Shown: piece after piece, positions 62,431 to 64,000 of the stretch
How positions within the stretch are numbered: position 1 is the first letter of the stretch
Layout: each line of letters begins with the position of its first letter
DNA from: Bacteroidota bacterium
GTDB taxonomy: Bacteria; Bacteroidota; Rhodothermia; Rhodothermales; Rubricoccaceae
Reading direction: 5' to 3'
Assembly: GCA_039821555.1 (NCBI GenBank)
Contig: JBCBNX010000001.1
Span: 500,356-564,355 of the forward strand
DNA length: 64,000 nucleotides
The notes under the pieces: generated by a model
The model's database searches: none
What the model was told of the DNA's origin: nothing
The model's input: only the letters and a program-made list of their open reading frames with translations
Program-made: the position numbers and the translations under genes

Positions 62431-63342
62431 CTAGCGTGCGAGCCAATGCGAGAGGTCTCGCCCCAACAGCTGCCCTAGCCGCTCGACGTCTGGGCGAAAC
62501 ACCTCCGCGAGGTGCGCGCGGGTGCTGCTCTTCATCTGCGGCTTCTCGAAGTTGCGGTTGTGTGCCGAGCGAACGTGTGAGTAGAGGCTATCGGGCATCC
62601 ACTGGCGGACGAGACGCTTCACGGACGGCGCTGCGTTGCGCCCCGCGCGAATGGCCCGGTCGAGCCAGGCGTTTTTGGGCACACCCGACGCATTGTACCG
62701 CTCGGTCTGGACTTCATAGGAGGGGTCTACGCCGATGAACTCGAACACCTCGGCGCAGACGCTGGCCGCGTCCTGCCGGAGGTCGTCGTGGAGCCACACG
62801 CCAACTTGGTCTTTGGGGTAGTGCGCCCAGTATCGCTCTAGGTGCTTGGCGTACATGCCCCCGTCGAGATACGGGACAAATCCGTGCTCCCAATACTTCC
62901 AGGCTCCGCGCTCAAGCAACTGGGCTTCTTTGTCAAGTGCCTCCTCGAACGTGTCGTGGTCTTCTCGTCCTTTGAGTTGCGCCTGCAAAAACCTGGAGTA
63001 GGCCCGGTCGATCGGATTACGGAGCACAACAATCAGTTTGGCGTGCGGCACGCACTGCGCCATTCGCCTCGGGGCATCCTCGGCATTCAGGTATGCTGGC
63101 GATGCCTCTCCGAGCGCCTGTTTTCCGTCGCCTTCCTCAAATAGTGCTCGATAAGACGGCACATCCGACACAGACGTCTTAAACACCGTGCGCTCTTCAA
63201 GCGCGGGCATCCGGTCATCGATGGCGAAGAAGTTGGTCTCCTTGACCGGGCTCATGTGCACGTCGGGGTGCTGCCTCATGTAGTGATACAGTGAGGTCGT
63301 CCCGGACCGCTGCGCGCCGATGATGATGAAGGTGGGCCACAT
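62431..63342 (-). CDS. Sulfotransferase, locus copy 8 (heparan-sulfate-type)
   Basis: 303 residues from ATG 63342. PSB loop FIIIGAQRSGTTSLYHYMRQ, then MSPVKETNFFAID, EASPAYL and 3'-PB LIVVLRNPIDRAYSRFLQAQ. Same subfamily pattern as copy 4, related to heparan-type N-/O-sulfotransferases, but separated from it by some 13 kb and clearly diverged. It follows the FkbM methyltransferase gene by 50 bp. Confidence 0.92.
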   Translation of the reverse strand: MWPTFIIIGAQRSGTTSLYHYMRQHPDVHMSPVKETNFFAIDDRMPALEERTVFKTSVSDVPSYRALFEEGDGKQALGEASPAYLNAEDAPRRMAQCVPHAKLIVVLRNPIDRAYSRFLQAQLKGREDHDTFEEALDKEAQLLERGAWKYWEHGFVPYLDGGMYAKHLERYWAHYPKDQVGVWLHDDLRQDAASVCAEVFEFIGVDPSYEVQTERYNASGVPKNAWLDRAIRAGRNAAPSVKRLVRQWMPDSLYSHVRSAHNRNFEKPQMKSSTRAHLAEVFRPDVERLGQLLGRDLSHWLAR

Positions 63343-63392
63343 AGGAGCGTGGTGGGAGATCAGCAATCGTGCTGGCACTGCCAAGTGCCTTC

Positions 63393-64000
63393 TTAGGGCA
63401 TCATCACGATGTTGTAGGGCCGGTCATCCACATCGTGGCGACGGCGGTAGGCTTCGCCGGTATCGGTGTAGCCCAACGCTGTCAGAAAGTCGCGCACCGT
63501 ATCGACGTTGTAGCCTAGCGCCGCGAGGTCGCGCGGATGCACTTCGACGCATACGATGGGCTTATGCGTGCGCAGGGTCTGCTCGGCACCTCGGAGCACC
63601 GGCACCTCGAATCCCTCGACGTCGATCTTGACAAAGTCAGGGACGATGCCCGAAGAGGCGACATAGTCGTCGAGGGCACGTACCTGGACCTCAGTTTCGT
63701 AGAACGAGGCACTCTGGGTGCGCGCTTTCCGTGCGCTTGCGACGCCACTGTCGGCACTGTTGCCGCGTACGTTGAACGTGAGCGTGCCCGCTTCTTCGCC
63801 CACGGCGCCTTCCACGACTTCGACGGCGTCGAGCAGGTTGGCGGCGACAACTCCGCGCAACTGCGCGGCTGTAATCGGATTCGCCTCGAAGGCCACGATG
63901 CGCCGGGCTTTCCCAGACGTATGTGCCGTCACCGTAAACTCGCCAAGGTGCGCCCCCACGTCGAATATGACGCTGTCTTGAGGAATGAGGGCCAGGATGC
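63393..64000 (-). CDS. FkbM-family methyltransferase (5' end beyond the window)
   Basis: The C-terminal ~200 codons are present; the frame runs off the right edge. SAM-binding start VIFDVGAHLGEFT, then AFEANPITAAQLRG, the characteristic FVKIDVEGFEVPVLRGAE and VCVEVHPRDL. FkbM-type enzymes methylate sugar hydroxyls in polysaccharides and polyketides. As the first visible gene of the minus-strand locus it would add O-methyl groups to the same polymer that the sulfotransferases and the acyltransferase modify. Confidence 0.9.
   Translation of the reverse strand, partial: ILALIPQDSVIFDVGAHLGEFTVTAHTSGKARRIVAFEANPITAAQLRGVVAANLLDAVEVVEGAVGEEAGTLTFNVRGNSADSGVASARKARTQSASFYETEVQVRALDDYVASSGIVPDFVKIDVEGFEVPVLRGAEQTLRTHKPIVCVEVHPRDLAALGYNVDTVRDFLTALGYTDTGEAYRRRHDVDDRPYNIVMMP

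Overview
The window is high-GC DNA (roughly 60 %) that looks like a chromosomal segment of a Bacteroidota/Rhodothermota-type bacterium, most likely a marine Rhodothermales relative. The reasons are a lamin-tail protein with a FlgD-like C-terminal sorting domain, a cysteine-less FmdB-type protein, a ribosomal protein S1 with a long acidic extension, an exosortase, many short lipoproteins and few recognisable Shine-Dalgarno sequences. The taxonomic call is an inference from gene content. No tRNA, rRNA, CRISPR array or intact insertion sequence was seen.

Layout. 1-1.2 kb: end of a secreted lamin-tail protein, then a decayed leucine-rich-repeat gene broken by a fragment of an IS481-type transposon. 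1.2-3.7 kb: two tandem pectin-acetylesterase-like lipoproteins. 3.9-27.3 kb: mostly housekeeping (uvrB, pckA, a STAS protein, an acetyltransferase, an isoaspartyl peptidase, a gluconate-type permease, rpsA, cmk, rlpA, an RNA methyltransferase, a CBS protein) mixed with small membrane proteins and a solitary protein with AP2-like domains. 27.5-30.2 kb: small hypothetical genes around a 683-bp non-coding stretch that carries an operator-like direct repeat. 30.2-43.2 kb: gamma-glutamyltransferase, then on the minus strand holB, a VWA protein, a PP2C phosphatase, a membrane-anchored kinase with a helix-hairpin-helix end, and queA; the last four are joined by 4-bp start/stop overlaps. Next come hrpB, an MscS channel and an EEP-fold nuclease/phosphatase.

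43.3-64 kb: a surface-polysaccharide locus that runs off the right edge. An exosortase and a partner membrane protein (plus strand) converge on about 19.6 kb of genes that all lie on the minus strand: six glycosyltransferases, eight divergent sulfotransferases, an O-antigen ligase/polymerase-like protein of clearly lower GC, an SGNH/MBOAT O-acylation pair and an FkbM methyltransferase. Together they predict a heavily sulfated, O-acylated and methylated extracellular polysaccharide. Export and initiating-transferase genes are not in the window and may lie past position 64000.

The two strongest candidates for new biology are the sulfotransferase-dense polysaccharide locus and the VWA-PP2C-kinase triad translationally coupled to the queuosine gene queA.
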